A stretch of DNA of 53,528 nt from positions 1-53,528 of the forward strand of contig JAQXGE010000051.1 in assembly GCA_029006135.1 (NCBI GenBank). The letters are read 5' to 3'. The position numbers and the translations under genes are program-made. Position 1 is the first letter of the stretch. The number at the start of each line of letters is the position of its first letter. Source of the DNA: Oscillospiraceae bacterium (GTDB lineage Bacteria; Bacillota; Clostridia; Oscillospirales; Ruminococcaceae). Of this stretch, positions 7,626-15,661 are shown one piece after another. The notes below the pieces were generated by a model, which did no database searches, was not told the origin of the DNA, and saw only the letters and a program-made list of their open reading frames with translations.

Positions 7626-8138
7626 ATGATTGAACTTCTGGTCCTGGATGTGGACGGAACCATGACGGACGGCGGCGTTTACTATGACGCGGCCGGGAAT
7701 GAACTGAAGAAATTTGCCATCAAGGACGGAGCCGGCATCGTGCTGGCACGCGCGGCCGGGGTACGGGTGATGATCTGCACCGGCCGGGAGTGCGAGGCAG
7801 TGCGCCGCCGGGCTGCCGATTTGCATATTGATTATCTGTACCAGAATGTAGCGGACAAGGCCTCCTTCCTTCGCAGCTTTATGGAGGAGCATCGCCTGTG
7901 CCGGGCTCAGGTTGCCTACTGCGGCGATGACCTCAATGACCTGGCCGCCATGGCGCTGTGCGGATTTGTGGCCTGCCCGGCCGATGCGTCCGCTGCCGTG
8001 CAGCGCAAAGCGGATTTTGTGTGTGCACGGCGGGGCGGAGAAGGTGCCGTGCGGGATGCCGTTGAGGAGATACTGTCCCGGGACGGACGCTTTTCTGCCG
8101 CCGCGCTGACGGCTTTCGGCGTTGAGGCCGAACCGTAA
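7626..8138 (+). CDS. kdsC: KdsC-like HAD phosphatase (ulosonate-phosphate phosphatase)
   Basis: Small HAD phosphatase without a cap domain, 170 aa, the size of KdsC, which dephosphorylates Kdo-8-phosphate before CMP activation. Motif I is LVLDVDGTMTDGG (nucleophile Asp8, acid/base Asp10) and the family's GVYYDAAGNELKKFAIKDGAGI follows; motif II/III region is ICTGRE, and motif IV is GDDLND. The ATG is 17 bases after the aldolase stop and has an AAAGGAA site. Together with the aldolase and KdsB-like enzyme it completes the usual order condense, dephosphorylate, activate. The relatives NeuB-pathway phosphatases and MazG-linked phosphatases are possible, but the gene context favours a Kdo-type sugar. 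Confidence 0.82.
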   Translation: MIELLVLDVDGTMTDGGVYYDAAGNELKKFAIKDGAGIVLARAAGVRVMICTGRECEAVRRRAADLHIDYLYQNVADKASFLRSFMEEHRLCRAQVAYCGDDLNDLAAMALCGFVACPADASAAVQRKADFVCARRGGEGAVRDAVEEILSRDGRFSAAALTAFGVEAEP

Positions 8139-8165
8139 TCCGACTGAGAAACCGGAGGGACCCTT

Positions 8166-10784
8166 ATGACCCAGAAACATCATCCTGCCCCCGCAAAGAA
8201 GCCCCGCGAGCTGCTCACGGCCCTGTGTGTGGCTGGGGCCTGTTTTGCGGTGCTCCTGCTGGTCTGGCTGACCGTTGTGCGTCCCAACGCAGACAAAAGC
8301 CTTTCGGAGCGGGTATGCGATGAATACAGCCTTTACACCCTGATTGAGCCGGGCGGCTGCGCGGAGCAGACCTTTACAACGAGCAATGACCTGATTGTGA
8401 TGGGGTTTGTTTTTGGCGTTCAGGGCGGACAGCCCACCGGTGAACTTGAATTGGCGCTCTCGGACGCTGATACCGGCGAGGTGCTGGCCCATTCCACCGG
8501 CGATATGGCAGGCATTCTGCCGGGACAATATGTCGCATTGGGACTTGACCACACCGTTGAAGGTGCGGAGAACCGCCATTACCGCGTGACGCTGACCCCC
8601 CATTACGCCGGGGAGGGGCGCCTGTCCATCGGTCACAGTGACGGTGCGCTTCTGTGGAATGACCAGCTGACCGTCAACGGTGAGAATGTGGCCGGAACTT
8701 TGGCATTGCTCATCACTTATCGGCAAATCGGCGGTTTTTTGAGCCGTTTCTTTTTAGTAATCGGCGGACTGGTTTGTGTCGTTGTTTTCTTTGGCGTCTG
8801 GGCCGCCTTGCGGCGTCAGCTGGCGCTGCATCAGCTGACGTTTGTACTGGTTCTGGCATTCGGGATGCTTTACAGCTTTGTCCTTCCGCCCTATGCGGCT
8901 CCGGACGAAAAATACCATATCAATCAGTCCTTCACGCTGGCCTGCCAGTGGGCTAACCGGCTCAGCGATGACGAATGGAAGATGGGTCACGTTCCCATGG
9001 ACATGACCTACCGCCGTGAGCATGATGCCAATCCGCTTCTGCAGCAGGAGCGTACAACCGTATTTTCCTGGCAGGAGCTGTGCGGCAATCTGCTGACCAC
9101 CACATCGGATAGTTTTGACAGTCATGCGGCGCTTGAGGAACTTCAAACAGACCGCAATCCCACTTTGTATGTAATAAGCGCGGCGGCGGTCTTTGTGAGC
9201 TACCTGCTGCATCTGGGCTTTGTTCCAACCTTAATGCTGGGCCGCACGGCCAATCTGCTGGCTTTTGCTCTGCTGGCGGCCTTTGCGGTCAAGCGCGCTC
9301 CTTTTGGCAAGCGGGTATTTTTTGCCGTTTCTCTGCTGCCCATGACGCTTCATCTGGCCGCTTCTTTCAGCCGGGATTCCCTGCTGCTGGGATTAAGTTT
9401 TGCCTTTACGGCGCTCTGCCTTCAGGCAATTTTCGGTTGCCGGGATGGTCAGGTCCTGCCCGTATCAACCTGGCTGCCGCTGGTCTGCTTCGGCATATTG
9501 CTGGCTCCGGCCAAGCTGGTTTATCTGCCGCTCGCAGCACTGTTCCTTCTCATTCCGGGCAATCGTCTCGGCCGCAGCGCCAACCTCAAAAAAGCCGCCT
9601 ATCTGGCCGCCTGTGTCCTGCTGGCTGTGTGCATCAACAGTTCCCTGCTGAGCAATACCGTTATGGCCTCTGCCCCTGATACGGCCGTTGCCTCCGCGCA
9701 GGCTGCTCCTGCCTCGGTGACAGATGAGCCGAGCCGAACCGTTCACGCGGCTCCTCCTTCCGAACAGACGCAGGCCTCGGAGACCGAGTGCTGGCTTGAT
9801 ACCATTCCGCAGGAATACCGGGAAAATACAGCTTCCGCCTTTGTGCATCGCCTTTACTACTGCTCTGCCGGCATCACGGACATTCCGCTGCGCGAACTGG
9901 AATTCTGGGTTGATGCCCTGCAGGAGGGTGACGTGACCGCCGCCGTGCTGGGACAGAGCTTTTTCTTCAGCCCAGAGGAGTGTGAGAACTCCGCCCTCAC
10001 CGATGAGGAATTTATGCGTGCGGTCTCGCTGGTATATCTCAACCGCGATCTTATGCAGGACGCTCCCGAGATGTGCTGGGACCGTCTGAACAACGGTGAC
10101 CGGAGGCTTTTCTTCAAATCCATCTACGCCTGTGAGGAGGCCGCCGCGCTGCTTGCGCCCTGCCAAATCATTCCGGGCAATGAGGATGACCGCTATCCGC
10201 TTGACCGGGACGTTCTGATTGAGGAGGTCCAGGCGCTTCAGGCATTGAAAAAAGCGCAGAGTCAGCCCAGTGAGGAAGATCTGGTTTGCTACACGCCCGG
10301 CTACATCCTGCGCCATCTGCCCCAAACCATTCTGCTTGTGGTCCGTTCGGTGGTCGAGGACGCCGAGGGCTGGGTGCGCGGGTTAGTGGGCGGAACGCTG
10401 AGTTACAATTCGCTGAACATTTCCTGGATCTGGGTGATGGCGCTCTATCTGCTGCTCTTCCTGGCCGCTGTGCCGGCGAGGGATGTGGAAGCGCCGGGAC
10501 TGCCAACAGGGCGGTATCGCATCTGGTGTGCACTGGCCGCACTGGCCTGCTGTGCCTTGGCACTGGCCGGCTGCCTGGTTTGGACCCCCACCTACTACGA
10601 GACCATCTACGGGTTCCAAGGCCGCTATCTGCTGCCGGTGGTGCCGCTGCTGCTCCTCACCTGCCTGCCCCGCCGTCTGAGCGTGGAGTCCGGCGATGAT
10701 GCGGCAGTCAGCCTTGCCTGCGGACTGTGCCTTGTCAATGCCGGTGTGCTGATCAATGCCATGCTGACGGTGATTGCGCGATGA
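8166..10784 (+). CDS. DUF2142 family polytopic membrane protein (GT-C-like)
   Basis: Large membrane protein of 872 aa. After a basic N-terminus comes a first membrane segment (about residues 18-37), then an extracytoplasmic region of about 160 residues, then many hydrophobic segments. PPYAAPDEKYHINQS after the third segment is the signature of DUF2142, whose Asp-Glu pair just outside the membrane recalls the catalytic acidic residues of GT-C polyprenyl-phosphate-sugar transferases. A second soluble stretch of roughly 200 residues (about 500-700, Glu/Ala/Pro-rich) is followed by C-terminal membrane segments. RBS GGAGGG precedes the ATG. It probably transfers a sugar from a lipid carrier to the glycan outside the membrane, taking donor from the GT2 enzyme of the same operon; activity for DUF2142 is not established to my knowledge. 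Confidence 0.75.
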   Translation: MTQKHHPAPAKKPRELLTALCVAGACFAVLLLVWLTVVRPNADKSLSERVCDEYSLYTLIEPGGCAEQTFTTSNDLIVMGFVFGVQGGQPTGELELALSDADTGEVLAHSTGDMAGILPGQYVALGLDHTVEGAENRHYRVTLTPHYAGEGRLSIGHSDGALLWNDQLTVNGENVAGTLALLITYRQIGGFLSRFFLVIGGLVCVVVFFGVWAALRRQLALHQLTFVLVLAFGMLYSFVLPPYAAPDEKYHINQSFTLACQWANRLSDDEWKMGHVPMDMTYRREHDANPLLQQERTTVFSWQELCGNLLTTTSDSFDSHAALEELQTDRNPTLYVISAAAVFVSYLLHLGFVPTLMLGRTANLLAFALLAAFAVKRAPFGKRVFFAVSLLPMTLHLAASFSRDSLLLGLSFAFTALCLQAIFGCRDGQVLPVSTWLPLVCFGILLAPAKLVYLPLAALFLLIPGNRLGRSANLKKAAYLAACVLLAVCINSSLLSNTVMASAPDTAVASAQAAPASVTDEPSRTVHAAPPSEQTQASETECWLDTIPQEYRENTASAFVHRLYYCSAGITDIPLRELEFWVDALQEGDVTAAVLGQSFFFSPEECENSALTDEEFMRAVSLVYLNRDLMQDAPEMCWDRLNNGDRRLFFKSIYACEEAAALLAPCQIIPGNEDDRYPLDRDVLIEEVQALQALKKAQSQPSEEDLVCYTPGYILRHLPQTILLVVRSVVEDAEGWVRGLVGGTLSYNSLNISWIWVMALYLLLFLAAVPARDVEAPGLPTGRYRIWCALAALACCALALAGCLVWTPTYYETIYGFQGRYLLPVVPLLLLTCLPRRLSVESGDDAAVSLACGLCLVNAGVLINAMLTVIAR

Positions 10785-11926
10785 ATATTTGTTATTTTTC
10801 CGCACAGTACCTGCCCACTGTGGGCGGTGTGGAGCGGTATACTTGGAACCTTGCCAAAAAGACGGCCGCGGCTGGGCACCGGGCCATTGTTGTGACAAGC
10901 GCCTTGCCGGGCCTGCCCGCAAAGGAAACCGACCCGGACGGAATCACGATTCTGCGTCTGCCGGTGTGGCCGGTGATGAATGGGCGATTCCCTGTTCTGC
11001 GGCCTGGCAGGGAATTTTCTGCCCTGAGCCGCGCGCTGTGGGAGGAAAAAATTGACTTCTGCGTGATTCAGACGCGGATGTATGTGCAGAGTGTCTGGGC
11101 CGCAAGGGAATCACATCGGCGGGGCATCCCTGCGCTGGTCATCGACCATTCCACCGGATATATGCCGATGGGCGGCGGTGTGCTCGGCGCAGCGGGGCGG
11201 CTGTATGAACAGCTTGCCTGCCGAATGGTGCGCAGCACCGGCGTGCCTTTTTACGGCGTATCCGCCGCTGCCTGCCGCTGGCTCAAAACCTTTGGCATTA
11301 CTGCTGCCGGCACCATGCCCAACGCCGTGGACCTTGAATCTCTTCATGCTGAAATTCATGCGCCGGATGCTGTCAACTGGCGGGAGCGGCTCAGCCTGGG
11401 CGACAAAAAAATCGTAGCCTTTGCTGGGCGGCTCATCCCCGAAAAAGGGGCTCTGCTGCTGGCGCAGGCAGTGGCCAAACTGCCCAATACGGTGCTTCTG
11501 GCCGCCGGTTCAGGCCCCGATCAGGCCGAACTGGAAGCCTTGGGTGCCATTCCGCTGGGTGCTTTGCCGCATGACCAGGTGGTACAGCTGCTGGCGCAGG
11601 CCGATGTCTACTGCCTGCCCACCCGCTATGCTGAAGGCTTCCCCACAACGCTGCTGGAGGCAGCCGCCTGCGGGTGTCCCATCGTCTGCACCGCGACCGC
11701 CGGGACGGAGGAGCTTCTGCCCGGTCCGGAATACGGCACGGTACTGCCCGGTTCCCCCGCCGATTTGACGGCGGAACAGCTGCGCGCTGCGCTGTCCGAT
11801 GTCCTGAATGACCCTGACGGCGCGCACACACGCGCACAGGCCGCCTACCGCAATCTGTGCGGGCACTTTACATGGGACGCGGTATTTGCTAAAATAATGG
11901 AAATCATAAAAGAAAAAGGCTGCTGA
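10781..11926 (+). CDS. Glycosyltransferase family 4 (GT-B)
   Basis: Cytoplasmic retaining glycosyltransferase using a nucleotide-sugar donor. The N-terminus FSAQYLPTVGGVERYTWNLAK is the typical GT4 glycine-rich acceptor-side motif; IVAFAGRLIPEKGALLLAQA begins the donor domain; and EGFPTTLLEAAACGCPIVCT contains the EX7E donor-binding motif. Length is 381 aa, normal for the family. The ATG overlaps the DUF2142 stop as ATGA, so translation is coupled. The sugar cannot be read from the sequence. Confidence 0.9.
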   Translation: MNICYFSAQYLPTVGGVERYTWNLAKKTAAAGHRAIVVTSALPGLPAKETDPDGITILRLPVWPVMNGRFPVLRPGREFSALSRALWEEKIDFCVIQTRMYVQSVWAARESHRRGIPALVIDHSTGYMPMGGGVLGAAGRLYEQLACRMVRSTGVPFYGVSAAACRWLKTFGITAAGTMPNAVDLESLHAEIHAPDAVNWRERLSLGDKKIVAFAGRLIPEKGALLLAQAVAKLPNTVLLAAGSGPDQAELEALGAIPLGALPHDQVVQLLAQADVYCLPTRYAEGFPTTLLEAAACGCPIVCTATAGTEELLPGPEYGTVLPGSPADLTAEQLRAALSDVLNDPDGAHTRAQAAYRNLCGHFTWDAVFAKIMEIIKEKGC

Positions 11927-11957
11927 GGGCATCTCTCACAAAGCCGGGAGCAATTTA

Positions 11958-12677
11958 ATGTCAAAGCTACTGATTGTCATTCCTGCGTACAATGAGGAGG
12001 AAAGCATCGTCCGGGTCGTGGAGGACCTGATAGAGCGCTTTCCCCAATATGATTATGTGGTTGTCAACGACGGCAGCCGGGATAAGACCGCAGCCGTCTG
12101 CCGTGAGCATGGATTTCATCTCATCGACCTGCCGGTAAACCTTGGTCTGGCGGGTGCCTTCCAGACCGGGCTTCGCTACGCGGCAGAGAATGGATATGAC
12201 TGCGCCATGCAGTTCGATGCCGATGGTCAGCACAAACCAGAGTACATTCCTGCCATGCTGGCCGAACTTGAAGACGGCGCGGATATTGTCATTGGCAGCC
12301 GCTTTCTCACGGTGAAGAAGCCAAAAAGTCTTCGGATGCTGGGCAGCTACATCATCAGTTGGTCCATCCGCCTTACCACAGGGCGCGCCATCTGCGACCC
12401 AACCTCGGGGATGCGGATGTTCAACCGTGCCATGATGGAGGAATTTGCACAGAACCTCAACTACGGGCCGGAGCCGGATACCATTAGTTACCTGATTAAG
12501 AATGGTGCAGTCGTGCGGGAAGTTCAGGTCACAATGGGCGAACGGACAGCGGGGCAGAGTTACCTGACGCTTTGGCGCAGTGCGGAATACATGGTCAAGA
12601 TGTCCATCTCCATTCTGCTGATTCAATGGTTCCGCAAACGCGACACCGAAACGCCTTATCCCGAAAGGAGCCTGTGA
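11958..12677 (+). CDS. Glycosyltransferase family 2, polyprenyl-phosphate sugar synthase-like
   Basis: GT-A enzyme of the DPMS/GtrB type, 239 aa. IPAYNEEESI (9-18) and VVNDGSRDKT are the nucleotide-binding motifs, QFDADGQH contains the metal-binding DXD, and SGMRMFNR is typical of polyprenyl-phosphate-hexose synthases. A hydrophobic segment near the C-terminus (MSISILLIQWF) could anchor it to the membrane. It probably loads a sugar onto undecaprenyl phosphate for use outside the cell by the DUF2142 protein. The next gene starts 3 bases after its stop. Confidence 0.88.
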   Translation: MSKLLIVIPAYNEEESIVRVVEDLIERFPQYDYVVVNDGSRDKTAAVCREHGFHLIDLPVNLGLAGAFQTGLRYAAENGYDCAMQFDADGQHKPEYIPAMLAELEDGADIVIGSRFLTVKKPKSLRMLGSYIISWSIRLTTGRAICDPTSGMRMFNRAMMEEFAQNLNYGPEPDTISYLIKNGAVVREVQVTMGERTAGQSYLTLWRSAEYMVKMSISILLIQWFRKRDTETPYPERSL

Positions 12678-12680
12678 CCC

Positions 12681-13040
12681 ATGCTTGATCAGCCCATTAT
12701 CCGTATCTGCCTGGTTGTGGGCAGTCTGCTCACCGCCTTTTATATTCTGCGCCGCGTCCGTCAGGCAAAAGTTCAGATTGAGGACACGCTGTTCTGGCTG
12801 TTTTTCAGCGCTGTGCTGCTGATTCTTGCCATCTTCCCCGGCATTGCCTACCGTGCGGCTTATCTGCTGGGCTTTCAGAGTCCCATCAACTTTGTGTATA
12901 TTGTTATCATCTTTTTGCTGCTGGCAAAACAGTTTTTCATGTCCATCCGCATCAGCCAGCTTGACAGCAAGGTACGCATTTTGACGGAGCGGGTTGCCCT
13001 CAACGAAGAAAAGGTAGAGCGGGAAAAATTAGATTTGTAA
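12681..13040 (+). CDS. DUF2304 domain membrane protein
   Basis: 119-residue protein with three hydrophobic segments (about 8-24, 36-56 and 69-87) followed by a charged, coiled-coil-like C-terminus (ISQLDSKVRILTERVALNEEK). This is the DUF2304 layout; such genes habitually follow a GT2 polyprenyl-phosphate sugar synthase, as here, with AAAGGAG ahead of the ATG. It is likely an accessory or anchoring subunit of the GT2 enzyme. It is the last gene of the operon; the -35 box of the next promoter overlaps its stop codon. Confidence 0.85.
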   Translation: MLDQPIIRICLVVGSLLTAFYILRRVRQAKVQIEDTLFWLFFSAVLLILAIFPGIAYRAAYLLGFQSPINFVYIVIIFLLLAKQFFMSIRISQLDSKVRILTERVALNEEKVEREKLDL

Positions 13041-13063
13041 TCGTTTCTTCCCTGTGCTATAAT
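13035..13063 (+). promoter_or_regulatory. Promoter for the 98-aa hypothetical gene
   Basis: TTGTAA (13035-13040), 17-base spacer, TATAAT (13058-13063). The -35 hexamer includes the stop codon of the DUF2304 gene, so the promoter is packed against the end of the glycan operon. Confidence 0.7.
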
Positions 13064-13099
13064 GGTATAAGAATCGTTAAGTGAAAGAAGGTTTGACCG

Positions 13100-13396
13100 A
13101 TGGCTTTTACCCCGACCCTGACTTATAAAGGCAAGCCGCTGGTTCGCTGCGGCAAAGATATTTATTACGGCTCGATGAGCGATCCGTATGTGGTGTATCT
13201 CCAGATTTTGACGACCCGCAAAGAAAATGATGTGGATGTGGCCGATAAAGTCCATATCGTACTGCTCTCCACCGATGAGAGCAAGCCCCTGCCGGAGCGC
13301 GTGGTTCGCCAGGCCAACAAATCCGGCGGCCTGTTCAATGCGCTGGAGTTTGGCAACATCATGCTGCGCAGCCAGCTGAAGGAAGCAAAGAAATAA
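13100..13396 (+). CDS. Conserved hypothetical protein, 98 aa
   Basis: Small soluble protein of unknown function. It begins at an ATG behind GAAAGAAGG and has its own promoter and a strong terminator, so it is a single-gene unit. The sequence is well balanced and looks folded: TYKGKPLVRCGKDIYYGSMS suggests an N-terminal beta-hairpin, then LQILTTRKENDVDVADKVHIVLLSTD, and a helical C-terminus. Nothing resembles a known catalytic or DNA-binding motif. I believe similar short proteins occur in Ruminococcaceae, but I cannot name the family. Confidence 0.75.
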   Translation: MAFTPTLTYKGKPLVRCGKDIYYGSMSDPYVVYLQILTTRKENDVDVADKVHIVLLSTDESKPLPERVVRQANKSGGLFNALEFGNIMLRSQLKEAKK

Positions 13397-13470
13397 CTTT
13401 GCTGTATGCAGTCAGGTCTTTCCCTGCCGGGCTGTCTCTTCGCCCGGTGCCTGCTGTAAATGAAAAAATA

Positions 13471-13516
13471 CCGCCCGCCTTTTGCAGAATATGCAAAAGG
13501 CGGGCGGCTGTTGTTT
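13471..13516 (+). terminator. Strong terminator between convergent genes
   Basis: A perfect 16-bp stem (13471-13486 with 13492-13507), five-base loop, then CTGTTGTTT. The A-rich stretch before the left arm could let it also act on the opposite strand for the zinc-ribbon gene. Confidence 0.88.
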
Positions 13517-13560
13517 ATGGAGCCGGAGACAAACCCGGCCTAATCCGTGAAAGACCTGCG

Positions 13561-14010
13561 TCAGTCAATCTTGATTTCGGTCGGCTTGCAGGGGGAGTCC
13601 TCTGCATTTTCGGGTGCAGCATCCTCCTCGGGCAGCAGTTCCACGTCAAAGGAAGCGCCGCAGTTCGGGCAGACAAGGCTGCCGGTCATGAGGGTTTCCT
13701 CATCCACAGCACTCACGACACCGCAGTTGGGGCAGGTCACCTCATACTCGGCCTCGCCATCCTCGTCATCTTCGTCCTCATCGGAGCCGAACAGACCGCT
13801 GACCAAATCATCCAGATTCTCATCCATCTCATCCAGTTCATCGTACACCTGGTCGAGCGCGTCATCATGCTCGGTCACGGTGGCGGCCATCTCCTCAAGC
13901 AGATCCATCATGGCAGAAATAATCTTGCCGTTCTTGCTCGTAGGGTCAAAATCCAGTCCGTTCATCAGGCCGCGGATGTAGGCAGCCTTCGCGTTCAAAT
14001 CCATCGACAT
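13561..14010 (-). CDS. Zinc-ribbon protein with CD1247-like N-terminal domain
   Basis: 149-residue acidic protein. The N-terminus (MDLNAKAAYIRGLMNGLDFD) resembles the CD1247 N-terminal domain of Clostridia. A long Glu/Asp-rich middle follows (helical, then a DEDEDDEDGE tract), and then a zinc ribbon with two CPNCG knuckles (TCPNCG and VCPNCG, 18 residues between knuckles). I took ATG 14010 because AAAGGAGGG lies eight bases upstream; the frame stays open further out, but without a ribosome binding site. It lies downstream of efp behind a terminator. A regulatory or scaffold role is possible; function unknown. Confidence 0.78.
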   Translation of the reverse strand: MSMDLNAKAAYIRGLMNGLDFDPTSKNGKIISAMMDLLEEMAATVTEHDDALDQVYDELDEMDENLDDLVSGLFGSDEDEDDEDGEAEYEVTCPNCGVVSAVDEETLMTGSLVCPNCGASFDVELLPEEDAAPENAEDSPCKPTEIKID

Positions 14011-14052
14011 AGGAAAGTCCCTCCTTTGTTCATTAAAGCTTGGAAAATGATT

Positions 14053-14089
14053 CAAAAAAGCCGGGCGCGGCATTTCTCCACGGCCCGGC
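14053..14089 (-). terminator. Terminator after efp
   Basis: Read on the minus strand, GCCGGGC (14083-14089) pairs with GCCCGGC (14060-14066), followed by six T residues (14054-14059). It sits 17 bases after the efp stop. Confidence 0.8.
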
Positions 14090-14105
14090 AGGGTTCCTGT
14101 TAAAA

Positions 14106-14663
14106 TCAGACGCGCTCCATATACTCGCCGGTGCGGGTATCGATGCGGACCTTGTCGCCCTCGTTGATGAAGAGAGGCACACGAATTTCGGCGCCGGTTT
14201 CAACCTTGGCGGGCTTGAGAGTGTTGGTGGCAGTGTTGCCCTTGAAGCCAGGCTCAGTCTCGGTGATCTCCAGCTCGATGAAGTTGGGGATTTCAACGCT
14301 GAACACCTTGCCTTTGTAGGAGAGCAGCTTGCAGATCTCGTTCTCCTTGCAGAACTTGAAGTTATCGGGCACATCGGCGGCGGCAACGGGGATATCATCG
14401 TAAGTCTCGTTGTCCATGAAATGGTACAGGTCGCCATCCTCGTAGGAGTAGGTCACCTCACGGCGCTCAATGAAGGCCTGGGGGAACTTGGCGGTGGGGT
14501 TGTAGCTGGTTTCGGTGACAGCACCGGTAATAACATTCTTGGTCTTGGTGCGCACAAAAGCAGCGCCCTTGCCGGGCTTGACGTGCTGGAACTCAACGAC
14601 CTGAAGAACCTGGCCGTCCTGTTCAAAAGTCACACCGTTGCGAAATTCGCCTGCAGAGATCAT
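14106..14663 (-). CDS. efp: Translation elongation factor P
   Basis: EF-P relieves ribosome stalling at proline runs. The 185-residue product has the normal three-domain length, and starts [17 protein letters not shown]. The loop [13 protein letters not shown] carries the conserved Lys (K32) at the tip of domain I that is modified or contacts the P-site tRNA. The C-terminus ends with [10 protein letters not shown], the EF-P signature. A promoter and a TTGGAGGAAT ribosome binding site are visible upstream, and a terminator downstream. No modification genes (for example ymfI) are in the window. Confidence 0.97.
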   Translation of the reverse strand: MISAGEFRNGVTFEQDGQVLQVVEFQHVKPGKGAAFVRTKTKNVITGAVTETSYNPTAKFPQAFIERREVTYSYEDGDLYHFMDNETYDDIPVAAADVPDNFKFCKENEICKLLSYKGKVFSVEIPNFIELEITETEPGFKGNTATNTLKPAKVETGAEIRVPLFINEGDKVRIDTRTGEYMERV

Positions 14664-14716
14664 ATAGGGATTCCTCCAATATTGTTCAAAGATTTAGTAA
14701 ATCCATGCCTGTAAAT

Positions 14717-14745
14717 ATTTTACCCGAAATGTCCTCTCAATGCAA
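14717..14745 (-). promoter_or_regulatory. Promoter for efp
   Basis: On the minus strand, TTGCAT (14740-14745) and TAAAAT (14717-14722) are separated by 17 bases, about 55 bases before the efp start. Confidence 0.7.
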
Positions 14746-14794
14746 GGGGTTTGGACGCAGTTCGGGGGATATTTCCCGCATTTTTTGCGTTTTT

Positions 14795-15661
14795 TTACTC
14801 ATTTGCATAAAGTTTTGCGAGAATAGCGGCATCTTCCGCCTGCGTTCCGGCCGACTCACAGATGATGGTGGGCGCAAGATTCCGGCTGCGCAGAAGTGCC
14901 ATCAGCGGTGCGGGCGGCGGACCAAAGTCCGGGTCCGCAAAGGTGAGATGGCACTTTTCCCCGCCTTTCGTGTAGGCAATGCGGGAGAAATGTGCGTGGA
15001 AATGTACCGCGCGGTCATCGGGCAATGCGGCGGCAATCTTATCAAGAATGGACGCATAGTCCGCCCCGGCGCTTTGCTCATCGGCAAGGATTGCCCCCTG
15101 TTCCCGGGCATACAGATGGCCGAAGTCAATGCAGGGGGTGATGCGCGCATCCACGCTGCACAGGGCCAGAACCTCATCAAGGTTGCCGAGCTGGTTCACC
15201 TTGCCCATTGTCTCGGGGCAGAGGATGCAGTCCCCGTACCCGGCGGCATCCACTGCCTCCACGGCGCGGCGCATGGTATCCAGCGCCTTTTCAAGCGCTG
15301 CTTCACGGCTTTGCTTTCCGCAGCTGCCGGCATGGAAGATGACCCTGCGCCCGCCCAGTGCTTTGACGAGTGCGCAGCTTTGGAGCAGGTAGTCGATACT
15401 GTGCAGCCGCTTGTCCTCCTCCATACTGCTCATGCTGATGTAATAAGGGGCATGAACGGAGAGCGTGATATCTTTTGCGGCAAAAGCGGCGCCGAGCGCC
15501 TGCGCTTTATCCTGCGCAAGCCGCACACCGCGCCCGCACTGATACTCAAAAGCGGTCAATCCGAAGGATGCGGTATACGCGGCCATTGCAGCCGGGTCAA
15601 ACTTTTTGACCGTATAGCTGTCCGACAATCCGGCCGGGCCAAAACGCGGGGCATCATTCAT
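14795..15661 (-). CDS. Endonuclease IV-like TIM-barrel protein (AP endonuclease family 2)
   Basis: 288-residue protein of the Nfo/xylose-isomerase-like barrel superfamily, which cleaves abasic-site DNA using three Zn ions. Metal-ligand motifs are present in the expected order: HAPYYI, FHAGS, CPETMGK, DFGHLYA, HAHFS and ICESA. The start ATG 15661 overlaps the end of the upstream YqeG-type gene by eight bases, which is why I use it rather than any earlier start. No clear terminator follows. Proteins of this type in Clostridia are annotated as deoxyribonuclease IV; a sugar-isomerase role is a weaker alternative. Confidence 0.82.
   Translation of the reverse strand: MNDAPRFGPAGLSDSYTVKKFDPAAMAAYTASFGLTAFEYQCGRGVRLAQDKAQALGAAFAAKDITLSVHAPYYISMSSMEEDKRLHSIDYLLQSCALVKALGGRRVIFHAGSCGKQSREAALEKALDTMRRAVEAVDAAGYGDCILCPETMGKVNQLGNLDEVLALCSVDARITPCIDFGHLYAREQGAILADEQSAGADYASILDKIAAALPDDRAVHFHAHFSRIAYTKGGEKCHLTFADPDFGPPPAPLMALLRSRNLAPTIICESAGTQAEDAAILAKLYANE

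Noticed and set aside
5266-8138. KdsB/KdsC-like genes as evidence for lipopolysaccharide and a Gram-negative host
   Set aside because: No lipid A, heptose or Lpt genes are present, and neighbouring genes, promoters and ribosome binding sites are Firmicute-like; CMP-ulosonates also occur in capsules.
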